Assembly: GCA_905221205.1 (NCBI GenBank)
Contig: CAJNCG010000002.1
Location: forward strand, 496,001-560,000
Source: a bacterium
GTDB taxonomy: Bacteria; Bacillota; Bacilli; Lactobacillales; Streptococcaceae
Direction: 5' to 3'
DNA length: 64,000 bases
The position numbers and the translations under genes are program-made. This document shows, piece by piece, positions 35,801 through 46,100 of the stretch. Position 1 is the stretch's first letter. Each line of letters begins with the position of its first letter. The notes beneath the pieces are model-generated. The model ran no database searches. It was not told the origin of the DNA and saw only the letters and a list, made by a program, of their open reading frames with translations.

Positions 35801-38608
35801 GTATTAACTCCAAATGCAACTTACTACGGAGAAGTACAACCAGTTCGTGTTCAAGCAGCGGATAAAAATGGAATCACAGTAGAAACTACTTACACACCAT
35901 ATATCACACCGGTAACACCAACAGCGACTCCAGCAACTTCAGAAGGAATCCAAGGTAAACCACAAGAAGGTACACCTACATTCAAAGAAGGCGACAAGAA
36001 AGTACCAATTAACCTAGAAAAAGCACCAAAACTAGTAGATCCAACAACAGGTAAAACAACAGAAGAAAAATCTGTAACAGTACCAGGAGAAGGAACTTAC
36101 GAAATTGATGAAAATGGAAAAGTAACATTTAAACCAGAACCAAACTTCACTGGTGAAGCTAAAGGAATTGAAGTTCAACGTGAAGATAAAAACGGAACAC
36201 CAGTAAATGGTAAATACACTCCATTTGTTAAGCCAGTAACACCAAAAGGTGAAGACAAAGGTACTGAAGATGTTCAAGGAGCAACACAAAAAGCAACTCC
36301 AACATTCACAGGTGGTAAAACTACAGTTAATGGTAAAGAAGAAACAGTAGAAATCAACTACGATAAACCAGCTAAACTGGTAGATCCAACAACTGGAAAA
36401 CCAACAGATGAAACAACTGTAAAAGTACCAGGTGAAGGAACATACACGATTGATCCGAAATCTGGAGAAGTTTCATTCACACCAGAACCACAATTCAAAG
36501 GTAAAACTTCAGGAATTAAAGTTCAACGTGAAGACAAGAACGGAACACCAGCAACAGCAACTTACACACCAACTGTAGTTCCAGTAACACCAACAGGTGA
36601 AGAAAAAACTACTGTAGGTATCCAAGGAGCAACGCAAAAAGCAACTCCAAACTTCACACCAGGTAAAACAACTGTTAATGGAGTAGAAAAAACTGTAGAA
36701 ATCGATACTGAGAAACCAGCGAAATTCGTAGATCCAGAAACAGGAAAACCAACGGATAAAACTACTATTAAAGTACCGAACGAAGGAACATACACAATCG
36801 ATCCGAAATCTGGAGAAGTAACATTCACACCAGAACCACAATTCACAGGACGCGGAACAGGTGTAACAGTTCAACGTGTTGACAAAAATGGAACACCAGC
36901 TGAATCAACATACACACCAACAGTAGTAGGGGTAACACCAACAGGTAAAGAAGCGAAATCTAAAGACCTACAAGGTGAAACTCAAACAGGAAAACCAACC
37001 TTCACGGGTGGTAAAACAACTGTAAATGGTAAAGAAGAAACAGTAGAAATCGACAATGATAAACCAGCAACATTCGAAGATGGTTCAACTACAAAAGTAG
37101 TACCAAATGAAGGAACTTACACAGTAGCACCAGATGGAACTGTAACATTCGTACCAGAACCAAAATTCACAGGTGTAGCACAAGGTGTAACTGTTAAACG
37201 TGTTGATAAAAACGGCACACCAGTCACAGCCAAATACACACCAACGGTAATTCCAGTATCACCATCAGGTGAAGATGTGACATCAGTTGGTCCTAAGAAC
37301 ACGCCTCAAGAAGGAACACCAGTCTTCAAAGGTGGATCAGAAACTGTGAATGGTAAGAAGAAAACGGTAGAAATCGATAATGATGTACCAGCGACATTCG
37401 AAGATGGCTCAACTACAAAAGTAGTACCAGGAGAAGGAACTTACAAGGTTGATCCAAATGGAAAAGTAACCTTCACTCCAGAAAAAGACTTCGTAGGTGT
37501 AACAAAAGGTGTAACTGTAAAACGTGTTGACAAAAATGGAACACCAGTAACAGCTAAATACACACCAACAGTTCTAGGAGCAACATCAACGAAAGATGTA
37601 GAATCTGAAGGACCAAAAGGTAAACCTCAATCAAATACTCCAGTATTCGAAGGAGACATCGACAAAGATGTACCACCAACATTTGAAGATGGAAAAACTA
37701 CAAAAGTAGTACCAGGTCAAGGAACGTACACGATCGATCCAAATGGAAAAGTAACCTTCACTCCAGAAAAAGACTTCGTAGGTACATCATCTGGTGTAAC
37801 GGTTGTTAGAAAAGATAAAAACGGTAAAACAATTTTTGCATCTTACACACCAACAGTTCGTCCAGACACTATCTTCAGAGATAAAGAAGGTAAAGAAATT
37901 CCAGGATACCCAAGTGAAGATGGAACAACTCCGAAGAAAGATATTCCAGGCTACCGCTTCGTAGAAACTATTACTGATAATGACGGTAATACCAAACACG
38001 TCTACGAAAAAGTTAAGACTTTCTTCAAAGATAAAGAAGGCAAAGAAATTCCAGGATATCCATCAGAAGAAGGCGAAACACCTAAGAAAGATATCCCAGG
38101 CTACCGCTTCGTAGAGACTAAGAAGCTTCCAAATGGAGATATCGAGCACGTTTACGAGAAGATTTCTAGTCCATATACTCCTCAACCAAATCCAGGTAAA
38201 GAAACTACAACAACTTGGACAGATGAAAAAGGAAATCCATTGAAACCAACGGAACCAGGTTCTAAAGAACCAGGAACAATTCCAGGTTACGAATATGTCA
38301 AGACTGTGACAGATCCAAATGGAAATATTAGACATATCTTCCGTAAAGTTGAAATGCCAACTCCAACACCGGTTGAGCCAAGTCAACCAGTTTCTCCACA
38401 AGAGCCAACAAGTCCTGAGAAACCAGTAACTCCAGATATGCCAGCAGCACCTGAGCAACCAAAACAACCAGCAACACCTAAATATGTTGAAGGTCAAAAA
38501 GAGTTGCCAAATACTGGTACAGAAGACAATGCTAGCCTTGCAGCACTTGGACTTCTTGGAGTCTTGAGTGGATTCGGTCTTGTAGCTCGTAAGAAGAAAG
38601 AAGATTAA
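29804..38608 (+). CDS. Giant LPxTG-anchored fibrillar adhesin with CshA-type repeats (adhesin 2)
   Basis: 2934-residue paralogue of adhesin 1. The ATG at 29804 was chosen to match the common MxGKQQQDFR start; the in-frame ATG at 29771 lies before the ribosome site AAAGGAGG. It has the same YSIRK-type signal, helical Ala/Glu/Lys-rich segment and head type as adhesin 1 (head about 302-1020; shared landmarks are the GYTY-type EIYGY segment, KKRFSLSPEATAAGY and GWxGWQDT). A coiled coil lies at about 1029-1162. About 13 CshA-type repeats follow (1217-2688), more diverse than in adhesin 1, several with an added GGKTTVNGKEETV insert. Three MucBP-like modules come next, then LPNTG at 2901-2905. The repeats form the stalk and the head is presumably the binding tip. 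The stop is followed by a strong terminator. Confidence 0.9.
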   Translation: MNGKQQQDFRVEKYIRYGIRKYSFGAASVAIAAGLMFLGNGAVSASETGVNGNTPDSSVVVSNPENDGTSAKPATSVDKNEVKAEESKKVDTSVQKEAEDKKVAEEKTVEAPKANTEKAAEKAAANKTALYEVISSLEQGIAAAKNADASALSAAKEALATAKSVFANPTAEQAEVDSQTEALKALATVLVESNAAETAKKEEAANPKQETPAVDTKVLSQVSSEAEVTSQLAYSEMNKKDLATEGKAAIEAAIAKNQAVLAETNKLLADKSLTKEQVDAQLNRLNDSIQAVYDELKRNGIGRDGKFSVALSANEGYTASSTELRKENGEFLGSTGKSYKVLDGNNNYKIYVHGYQSENTDVPAANSGQSGVSGRTDIPLSKTEAQKLGREAELWKGKIRATGKANGNTIWGSGGAYEYIATEIYGYTYEQGNHYVYLTDVKKRFSLSPEATAAGYTITNVALSNLIPGLGYNEATDTVEGYVSSTLQNGVYDMRYIVTVEKGGATQQVTFRDLTAGWIGWQDTSAPLIQGKSKLVTIGDQVNHNIKYVDNDGMSRDERAGYVYRNGGAKVVAGSKTAPGGTNGATFTAVDGSKVNTENGPQTVTAHTALNGTYTGSQTSINDVVPGLNYNPQTGDITGTASEAGIFTAAVYAKDYNNTTNAKNQDWNMYGQEAHENITIAVAPKVTVSNVEAYATKVPVTISNGANKAEITMPDGTVTKLVVKDGNWTVAAGTTNTAVQEGTVLGAASTTAPSKFTLPVTSDATQYVGVDSIAAKATTDKVKANIQREFAMVNDAAGNTYKAMFNRATGKYSLPNEKAYELKDNGNGTSTLIERRVYTDAQANGDVKFVVYEFERTWNTTSSASTLVDKIAEIRKNGEVTAVGNVTRTETLVKKDNTSSDQGMVVTVSYDSVTNQWTSSDGSTVTAKESNAGWEIETSSGFKGYVSYREASSTDVASIQNAKPAGTSTSYSEAKDASVDLLKSEKANVDFTDTIDDKSDDAQSETIKTKVTVTAPDGSQKVFDAAKAEEAAYITAQRTAAAKTQAAATAVKEQQDAQNELARLQELLDRSTRTVEDAQKALDDLKLRTISPTAQELAERKLANVKEFKASIEAQLATAQANLSTKNTEVETARTAASEAEKAVETAREALKTAAAANLANPEIAAYTLGQYGSYKVTVRAVDSNGVVTTPTIGGTDSGEVTEDAVAETTYYIVVPKPEISSGAQDTPQSDTMEKGFKTGLPENSTVSDYKLVDPTSGNKVSSVTTDEGTYTVDPTTGKVSFTPAQGYIGTAKPLTVAANVTIPGEDGNPVTVEASTTYTPTVYGVKGNADGTKDIQGAVQTSKPGSERFSKLNTPENTPDGTNVDLTTAKYSLEGANDEGKVVVPNEGTYTIDPSTGVVTFTPLPTFTGTAQGVDVKVTANATDKEGATVEVTATGKYTPVVEPASPTAEAATSTDVQGATQEQPVTFNDSKTTIDGVEKKVPIDPTTYTLLDENGQPATEVPAKDATGKVVGTYTVKNVDGKAVAVFTPKDKTYVGKVEPVTVQAKDKNGTPVTTTYTPNITPVTPTGTPATSEGIQGSPQEGTPTFTQGHPVAPIKIDETQPAKLVDPTTGKPTDEPTIPAKDATGKQVGTYTIDPTSGKVTFTPNKDFVGTPVPVTVEVKDANGTPATATYTPTVKPVTPIGKVAFTEDIQGATQSGKPAFEGGKTTVNGKEETVPMDDTVPATFEDGSTTKVVPNEGTYTVDPDGTVTFKPEKTFSGKGTTQTVIRKDKNGTPARGEYTAVVHPVTPTGWDVISADIQGQEQHGKPKFKGGTVEIGGEEKTVEIDENVAPVVLDPTTKQPVAVGTPIKVEGEGVYTLKEDGTVDFVPEKTFVGEAKGVIVQRVDKLGQPAIGKYRPIVIGAKPKAQPATSQDVQGQVQKGTLTFIDSVVDKTTVPDIDHPDVKVAVQKTVPIDPATYTLLDENGQPATKVDAKDPKGNVIGEYTLEVVDGKAVGVLTPNATYYGEVQPVRVQAADKNGITVETTYTPYITPVTPTATPATSEGIQGKPQEGTPTFKEGDKKVPINLEKAPKLVDPTTGKTTEEKSVTVPGEGTYEIDENGKVTFKPEPNFTGEAKGIEVQREDKNGTPVNGKYTPFVKPVTPKGEDKGTEDVQGATQKATPTFTGGKTTVNGKEETVEINYDKPAKLVDPTTGKPTDETTVKVPGEGTYTIDPKSGEVSFTPEPQFKGKTSGIKVQREDKNGTPATATYTPTVVPVTPTGEEKTTVGIQGATQKATPNFTPGKTTVNGVEKTVEIDTEKPAKFVDPETGKPTDKTTIKVPNEGTYTIDPKSGEVTFTPEPQFTGRGTGVTVQRVDKNGTPAESTYTPTVVGVTPTGKEAKSKDLQGETQTGKPTFTGGKTTVNGKEETVEIDNDKPATFEDGSTTKVVPNEGTYTVAPDGTVTFVPEPKFTGVAQGVTVKRVDKNGTPVTAKYTPTVIPVSPSGEDVTSVGPKNTPQEGTPVFKGGSETVNGKKKTVEIDNDVPATFEDGSTTKVVPGEGTYKVDPNGKVTFTPEKDFVGVTKGVTVKRVDKNGTPVTAKYTPTVLGATSTKDVESEGPKGKPQSNTPVFEGDIDKDVPPTFEDGKTTKVVPGQGTYTIDPNGKVTFTPEKDFVGTSSGVTVVRKDKNGKTIFASYTPTVRPDTIFRDKEGKEIPGYPSEDGTTPKKDIPGYRFVETITDNDGNTKHVYEKVKTFFKDKEGKEIPGYPSEEGETPKKDIPGYRFVETKKLPNGDIEHVYEKISSPYTPQPNPGKETTTTWTDEKGNPLKPTEPGSKEPGTIPGYEYVKTVTDPNGNIRHIFRKVEMPTPTPVEPSQPVSPQEPTSPEKPVTPDMPAAPEQPKQPATPKYVEGQKELPNTGTEDNASLAALGLLGVLSGFGLVARKKKED
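33451..37866 (+). repeat. CshA-type repeat array of adhesin 2 (about 13 units)
   Basis: Counted by eye. Units vary between roughly 90 and 120 residues because some carry a GGKTTVNGKE insert and others a longer central part (for example near 35560-35900). Sequence divergence between neighbours is larger than in the adhesin 1 array, so this array looks older or less homogenised. Confidence 0.82.
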
Positions 38609-38654
38609 GATCTCTAATTGCTGTGATTTGTTTAGAGTTAACAAATCATCCTGA

Positions 38655-38688
38655 AAACTGATGAATCGACTGATTCATCAGTTTTTTT
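38655..38688 (+). terminator. Terminator of adhesin gene 2
   Basis: Perfect 13-base-pair stem AAACTGATGAATC (38655-38667) / GATTCATCAGTTT (38672-38684), loop GACT, then T. It is nearly the same sequence as the terminator of adhesin gene 3. Confidence 0.92.
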
Positions 38689-39099
38689 GCTAATTAGAAA
38701 AATAGACGAAAAAGTTTAGAGAGTGGCAAGTCATTGTTTAATTGAAATTTTTTTGGAAAAATCAAAAACCGAACAATAAACTGTTTGGATAAATTAGCAT
38801 CTTTAGTATATAGAAACAGAAAGATTTTATAAATACAAATGTAAATGAGGTACTAGCCTCTATGATAGTAGTTTATCCACTTGTATAAATCATAAAATTA
38901 CAGTTTTTATAATTAAATTTTAAATGAGTTGAATTTATAAAAAATGATTGAAAATTCCACAAATTAAAAAACCGAATTATTTATTCTATAAATCTACACA
39001 AAATTCGCAAAAAAAAAGAAATATAACTGTGAAAACTAAAAAACGTAAAATAAAAAACGAAAGATCGATAAAAATTTGATGCTTAAAAATAAAAAACAC
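38689..39099. other. AT-rich non-coding stretch before the adhesin remnant
   Basis: About 410 bases, extremely AT-rich, no supportable reading frame, no recognised insertion sequence or RNA. It ends at the promoter of the remnant gene. It may be a degraded flank of an ancestral adhesin gene, but I see no residual coding sequence. Confidence 0.45.
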
Positions 39100-39128
39100 T
39101 TGCGAAATGTTTTAAAATGTGATATTAT
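39100..39128 (+). promoter_or_regulatory. Promoter kept by the adhesin remnant
   Basis: TTGCGA (39100-39105), 17-bp spacer, TATTAT (39123-39128). The region from here to the start codon matches adhesin gene 1 (shared ATGTTAATTGTG, hairpin, TAACATGAT and AAAGGAGGTTGTTGGTCTC), so the remnant is probably still transcribed. Confidence 0.72.
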
Positions 39129-39161
39129 AATTATGCATGTTAATTGTGGATAATAAAAATT

Positions 39162-39198
39162 CCTCTTTTGAGTTTTTGAAAGAGGGATTTTTATTTTT
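39162..39198 (+). promoter_or_regulatory. Terminator-like leader hairpin of the remnant gene
   Basis: CCTCTTT (39162-39168) / AAAGAGG (39179-39185) with a ten-base loop, then a T-rich tract. It is in the same place as the gene 1 leader hairpin, whose stem has different bases on both arms, so pairing is kept while the sequence changes. Confidence 0.55.
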
Positions 39199-39247
39199 TA
39201 GTTTACGAATTAACATGATATAAAATAAAAGGAGGTTGTTGGTCTCA

Positions 39248-39743
39248 ATGAAAGGCAAGCAACAACAAGATTTTAGAGTAGAAAAATACATCCGTTATGG
39301 GATTCGTAAGTATAGCTTTGGAGCGGCATCTGTAGCGATTGCGGCTGGTTTGATGTTCCTCGGAAACGGAGCAGTATCTGCCTCAGAAACAGCAGTTAAT
39401 GGGAACGTTTCTGATGTGGCAGTAGTTACACCTAATGCTGAAGAGAATGGGGCTAAGGATAAAGTCACAACTCCAGTAGTAGTTGATAAGGAAGTTAAAG
39501 AGGAAGCTAAACCTGAAGTAGCAACTTCTAAAGTAGAAGAGTCTAATAAGGAAGAAGCACCAAAAACTGAACATGCCAGCAGTACCTGAGCAACCTGTAC
39601 AACTAGCAACACCTAAGTATGTTGAAGGTCAAAAAGAGTTGCCAAATACTGGTACAGAAGATCATGCTAGCCTTGCGGCACTTGGACTTCTTGGAGTCTT
39701 AAGTGGATTTGGTCTTGTAGCTCGTAAGAAGAAAGAAGATTAA
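39248..39743 (+). pseudogene. Collapsed LPxTG adhesin gene (signal and anchor only, frameshifted)
   Basis: The first 113 codons (ATG 39248 to TGA ending 39589) encode the same YSIRK-type signal as the intact adhesins and an acidic segment resembling the start of mature adhesin 2 (SASETAVNGN). The reading frame then shifts: from 39573 another frame encodes MPAVPEQPVQLATPKYVEGQ, LPNTG, the membrane stretch and RKKKED, almost identical to the adhesin 2 tail. The head, stalk and MucBP-like parts are gone. The simplest reading is a large internal deletion with an out-of-frame join near 39565-39580. Promoter, leader, ribosome site and terminator are kept, so a 113-residue secreted peptide of about 68 residues after signal cleavage could still be made, without an anchor. 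Confidence 0.85.
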
Positions 39744-39774
39744 TTAAAATCTTTCTGACAAACGAATACAGTAG

Positions 39775-39806
39775 AAAACCAATGATGTAAAAGTCATTGG
39801 TTTTTT
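39775..39806 (+). terminator. Terminator of the adhesin remnant
   Basis: AAAACCAATGA (39775-39785) / TCATTGGTTTT (39794-39804) with an eight-base loop and following T. Confidence 0.88.
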
Positions 39807-39994
39807 ACAATTTCCAAATATTTTCTGGAACCAGGTGCGTTATCATTTGTTAAAAACTGGTAAATATTTACTGTTATTTTACTAGATAAAAGATAAAAAC
39901 TTAAAGTAAAACATATATTTATTATTTTAAGTACAAAGAACAAGTTTGAAAGATAAAATTTATTTATTATAGTGAAAGTTTTAAGTTGAATTGC
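39807..39994. other. AT-rich non-coding stretch before adhesin gene 3
   Basis: No reading frame or recognised element. Together with the remnant's terminator, the gene 3 promoter (39995-40023) and a leader of about 120 bases it makes up the 410-base gap. The leader can form AAACATT/AATGTTT (40059-40081), but no T-run follows. Confidence 0.4.
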
Positions 39995-40023
39995 TTGCTT
40001 ATAAGGGATGAATGTGATATCAT
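39995..40023 (+). promoter_or_regulatory. Promoter of adhesin gene 3
   Basis: TTGCTT (39995-40000), 17-bp spacer, TATCAT (40018-40023), with TGA before the -10. It has the same spacing as the other three adhesin promoters, though the leader after it differs. Confidence 0.65.
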
Positions 40024-40153
40024 TAAATTGTATCTGAAGTACGAATTTTCGACATACAAAACATTGTTATGTTAAATGTTTAAAAAATGCCGAAGATTTT
40101 TTTGCGCTCAGAACAGAAAAAATGAAATAAATTATAAGGAGGTTGTGAGTCTC

Positions 40154-43100
40154 ATGCAAGGCAAACAACAAGATTTTCGAACGGAGAAGTACATTCGTTA
40201 CGGTATTCGTAAGTATAGCTTTGGTGCAGCATCAGTAGCGATTGCGGCTGGTTTGATGTTCCTAGGTAACGGTGCGGTATCAGCGACTGAAGTACAATCA
40301 GCTGAAACAGCTATTTCAACACCTGCTCCTAGTCAAGATGATAAAGAGAAGGAAAAGGCCGAGCCTAAAGCTGAAACAGTAGAAACTGTAAAACCTGAAA
40401 CTGAAAAAGCTGCAGAAGCAAAACCTGAAGTGAAAGCAGAAGAGGCTAAGAAAGTAAACAAGGCTATCCTTGAAGCAAGTATTGCTACTTTGGAGTCTAA
40501 ACTTTCAACTGCTAAATATGCAGATGCTACAGTAGTAAGCTCAGCTAAGGAAGTATTGGCAACAGCTAAAGCAACTCTTGCCAAAGCAGATGCTAGCCAA
40601 GCAGATGTAGATGCCCAAGCAGAAACTGTATCAGCTTTGAGCACAGTTGTAACTGAATCAAATACTGCTGGTTTCGATAAGAAACAAGCAGCTGAAAAAG
40701 CAGCTGCAAAAGCTGAAGCAGAAAAAACTGCAACTCCAGTTGAAAAAGCTCTTTCAGTAGCTACAACAACTCTTACTCAAGTATCATCAGAAGCTGAAGT
40801 AACTAACAAATTGGCTGAAACTGAGCTTGCTAAGGCAGACGTTAAAGAAGAAAACAAGGCAGCAGTTAAAGCAGCAGTTGCTAAAAACCAAGCGGTTCTG
40901 ACTGAAACTAAAGCTCTTCTAGCTGATAAGAGTGTTACAAAAGAGCAAGTAGATGCTCAATTGGAACGCCTCAACGAATCAATCCTTGCAGTTTACAATG
41001 AATTGAAAAACGCAGGAATCGGCCGTGACGGTAAGTTTGCAGTAAACTTGGCAGAGGCTCAAACAACAGCGCTTAAAGATGCAAGTACTGAAACAGGTAA
41101 AAAATGGTTAGAAGACCATGGATATTCTTCATTATCAGATATCAAAGTAAAAACTAAAGAAGATAATCTAAAAGAAATTAAAGACTTAAACGACCAAATC
41201 CAATGGTTAGACTTTGCTGATACAAATGCATGGACAGGGTTAAACGCAAATAACCAACTTCAAATCGGTTCAACATATACAAAAGAACTGATTCCTGGTT
41301 ATATCGTTACGATGAAGGTTAAAGAATTAAAACCATTTGAATCAACTGAAATATTCAAAAACCGTGTTGCGGGGACTGATTTAGAAAGTTCATACCAACC
41401 GGATAAAGAAAATAAATTCAACCCGGAAAATGGTGCAACAGGGTTAGGCGCAAACCCTCAAAATGGATATACACACGTTAATAATGCTGGTTTATCAACT
41501 GGTACATCAAAAACAACAATCGCAGGAACAAACCCTGCAGGACAGCCTAAAAATGGTCAAGCAGCTGGGGTTAAATTCGATGTAACAGCGACTTATAATG
41601 GTAAACCTGTTAAACCAGGTATTGTTATGACTTCTGGGGAAGATATTGGACCTCTTGAGTCTGAAATTTATACTACTAACGGGACACCATGGGACTTAGC
41701 TGCAATTGTTGGATATAAAACAAATAAAAATGCTTATGTTCCATTAGATCAATTCAAAGATATGAATGGTGGTAAAACTGCTATCCTTAAATGGCAAGAT
41801 GAAAAATTCTATAACGCCTTAAGTGGTGGAAAATTTGCTACACCTGATGCTTCTACAGCAGGTCTTGGTTCTCAAGTATTCGGTGGATACCGTAATAACG
41901 GTGGAGCAGGAACTCCAGTACTATCTACAGCAAACGTAACTGAAGTAGGATTATACATCATGTCATCTGGACAACAATCTTCTATGATTGGTATCAAATT
42001 CTCTGACTTTGGAGATCTTCCAGAATCATACGGTTTAGCTGAACACTACTTAAGAACAGAAACTGTAGACTACTTAACTAAACAAAAGAAACAAATTCAA
42101 CAACCATACTTAGGTAAAGTAAAAGCTGATATTGACTCTGCACCAGGTACTCGTGTAGTTGGAGTAGATTCAGACGATGCGAAAGACAATGCCGATGAAG
42201 GTGTAGATCAGCTTATTGCTCCAGGTAACTTTAAACCAAATAAAGATACTGGTCTTCCAGAGGTACAATTAATTAAAGCTCCGGACAATACTTATAAAGT
42301 TAAGGTTATTGCTTCGGCAAATGGTAATGAAAATTACACAGATACTGTTGCACCAGCTTATGTGCGTGGATTTATCGATTTCAACGGAAACGGTAAATTT
42401 GATAAAGGTGAAGAATCTAATATCGCTACAGTAACTGGAAATGGTCAAGAAGTAGAACTTACATTTACAAATACCCAAGTAATCGATACTAGTAAGGATG
42501 TTGTAAACTTCCGTGTTCGTATCGCAAAAGATGAAGCTCAAGTAGAAAAAGCTGCAGGAATTGCATACTCTGGGGAAGTTGAAGATAACCAAATCCAAGT
42601 TTCTCACCCACCACGTGGAGACTATGAAGAAACTACTGGTAAACAAGGTGAAAAACAAAATATTGGTATCGAGTTCATTAACCGTGTAGAAGCTGATGCA
42701 TCTGAATTAGGTTCAAACAATGGTAAAACTACTTTCAATGCTTATGGTAAAATTAATTACACTGAACAACGTAACTCAATTAGTGTAGCAACTACTAAGA
42801 AAGTTCAAACTGAAGGTGTCATGATTGTTAACCCAGATGGATCATTAACAAAAACATTTACTAAAGCAGGTCAAGGTACTTATGAGGTAACGGATACAGG
42901 TGTAACCTTTACTCCAGAAGCTAACTTTGTAGGTAAAGCTGATGGTATCGTACTTCGTGCGGTAGATGCTAATGGTCAATCAACTGGATGGACTGCATTA
43001 ACAGATCAGAACCAACTTGCTAATGTTAACGATGGTACTCACTCAGCAGGTACTACTAAGACAATGGATGCTGTCTATGTACCAAATGTAACTCCAAAAG

Positions 43101-46100
43101 AAATCACTGCAAATCCTGAAACATCAACAGATATTCAAGGTAAAGAACAGAAGAAAACACCTGAATTCACAATTGATGTAGATAAAGATGGTAATGGTAC
43201 AACTCCAGACCCAGTAACACCAAGTGCACAATACCCAGCTAAATTAGTAGATCCAAAAACGAATGCTAAAGTTGACTCTGTAACTGTTGAAGGAGAAGGA
43301 ACTTACACAATCAACCCAACGACTGGTGAAGTAACCTTCCAACCACTTCCAACATTCAAAGGAACTGCTTCAGGTGTGGATGTAACATTAACAGCCCCAG
43401 TAGGTCAAGATAAAGATGGTCAACCTGTAACTGCGACAGCTACTACAAAATACACTCCAACAGTAACTGCTGTAGAACCAGCAGCTAAGCCAGCAGATTC
43501 AGCAGGTGTACAAGGTGAGACTCAAAAAGGAACTCCTACATTCACAGCCGGAAATGCAGAAGTGCCAATCAAAGAAAACTCTGTGAAATTATTAAATGCT
43601 GATGGAACAGAAGCAAATGGTCCAGTAGATGCATTAGATGAAAAAGGTAATAAAGTAGGGGAATACACAGTAAACCCAGCAACAGGTGAAGTAACATTCA
43701 CACCAACAGACAAATCTTATACTGGTAAAGTAACACCAGCTAAAGTACAAGCAGAAGATAAAAACGGAACGAAAGTAAACACTACTTACACTCCACACAT
43801 CGTAGGTGTAACACCAACAGCAACTCCAGCGGAATCTTCAGGTATCCAAGGACAACCACAAGATGGAACTGTATCGTTTGCATCTGGTGAAACAACAATC
43901 GAAGGTGAGAAAAAATCAGTACCAATCAAAGCTAACTCAGCGGTTCTACTTGATGCTTCAGGTAACCCAGTAGCGAAAGGAACTCCAGTAGATGCTTTAG
44001 ATCCAGAAGGAAACAAAGTAGGGGAATACACAATTGACCCAGCTACTAACAAAGTAACCTTCACACCAACTAACAAAGAGTACAAAGGTAAAGTACAACC
44101 AGCTAAGGTTCAAGCAGAGGACGAAAACGGAACAAAAGTTTCAACAACTTACACTCCAACTATCGTAGGTGTCACACCAACTGCTTCACCAGCTGAAACA
44201 ACAGACGTACAAGGTGTTGAACAATCTAAAGAAGTAACCTTCAAACCTGGTAAAGCAACTGTTAACGGTGTTGAAAAAGAAGTGCCAATCGACACTACTT
44301 CATACAAACTATTGGATGAAAATGGACAACCAGCAGAATCAGTACCAGCTAAAAACCCAGCAGGAGATGTTATCGGTACCTACACACTTAAAGTTGTAGA
44401 CGGTAAAGCAACTGCGGTATTTACACCAACTGATAAAACATATGCAGGTGAAGTGCAACCAGTTACTATCCAAGCTAAAGATACAAACGGAACTCCAATA
44501 ACTACAACTTATACTCCAAACATCACACCAGTAGAACCAACAGGAGCACCAAAAGCGACTGAAGGTGCACAAGGACAACCACAAGAAGGAACTCCAACAT
44601 TCACACCAGGTGATGCTAAAGTTCCTATGAAGATTGATGCGACTCAACCAGCTAAACTCATCGATCCAGCTACTGGAAACCCAACTGACGAAACAACAAT
44701 CCCAGCTAAAGACGCTAAAGGAAACACAGTTGGTACATACACAATCGATCCAACAACAGGTAAAGTAACATTCACTCCTAACAAAGACTTCGTAGGTACT
44801 CCAGTACCAGCAACAGTTCAAGCCAAAGATGCGAATGGAACTCCAACAACAGCTACTTATACACCAACTGTTAAACCAGTAACACCAAAAGGTGTAGATA
44901 CATTCACAAAAGATATCCAAGGAGCGGAACAAAAAGGAACTCCTGAATTCAAACCTGGTAAAACAATCATCGATGGAAAAGAAGTCGAAGTTCCTATTGA
45001 TACTAAAGAACCAGCTAAATTAATCGATCCAAAAACTGGTCAACCAGTAGACTCTGTAACAATTGATGGAGAAGGAACTTATACAGTTAATCCAGAAACT
45101 GGAGAAGTAACATTTAAACCAGATCCTCAATTCACAGGTAAAGGAACACCAATCAAAGTTCAACGTAAAGATACAAACGGAACACCTGTAACAGGTGACT
45201 ACACTGCAGTAGTAGTTCCTGCTGATCCAGAAGGAGACGATGTAACGACTGCGGATATCCAAGGTGCAGAACAAAGTGGGACACCGAAATTCAAAGGTGG
45301 TAAAGCAAATATTGATGGTGTAGAAAAAGAAGTACCTATCGATGAAAGTGTACCAGCTAAACTAATTGATCCAACTACAGGTCAAGAAGTTGATAAAGTT
45401 GTCGTTCCAGGAGAAGGAACGTACACAGTAGATTCAGATGGAACTGTACACTTCACTCCAGAACCACAATTCGTAGGAAAAGCTAAAGGGGTAACAGTAC
45501 AACGTAGAGATACGAATGGAACTCCAGCGACAGGTACTTATACACCAATAGTAGTTGGAACTACTCCAAAAGCAGAACCATCAGTATCTTCAGATATCCA
45601 AGGTCAACCTCAAAGTCAACCTGTTAAATTCACAGGTGGATCAGCGGTTGTTAAAAAACCTGGAACAGAAGAAAAAACAGAAAAAACTGTAGCAATCGAT
45701 CCAACAACTTACACATTATTAGATGAAAATGGACAACCAGCTGAAAAAGTACCAGCTAAAGATGCTAAAGGTAATGTAATCGGTGAATACACTCTTGTTA
45801 AAGAACCTGGTAAAGATCCAGTTGCAGTATTCACTCCAACAGACAAAACTTACACAGGAGAAGTTAAACCAGTAACAGTTCAAGCGAAAGATACAAACGG
45901 AACAGCTGTAACAACAACTTACACTCCAAATATCACGCCTGTTAAACCAACTGCGAAATCAGCTACTTCTGAAGGTGCACAAGGTCAAGAGCAAAGCGGA
46001 ACTCCAACATTCACTGAAGGACACGAAAAAGCTCCAATCGACCCAACTGTACCAGCTAAATTAATCGATCCAGAAACTGGTGAACCAACTGACGAAAAAT

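Noticed and set aside
38689..39099. Search for a small RNA or mobile element in the AT-rich gap
   Set aside because: No terminal inverted repeats, transposase fragment or stable hairpin with a promoter could be recognised by eye.
39573..39743. Separate small gene beginning at the ATG 39573 that would encode only the LPNTG tail
   Set aside because: There is no signal peptide or ribosome site; it is the out-of-frame 3' part of the collapsed adhesin gene.
40076..40153. Longer N-terminus of adhesin 3 starting at 40076 (and 29771 for adhesin 2)
   Set aside because: The added residues lie ahead of the AAGGAGG ribosome site, are not conserved between the paralogues and would disrupt the YSIRK-type signal peptide layout.
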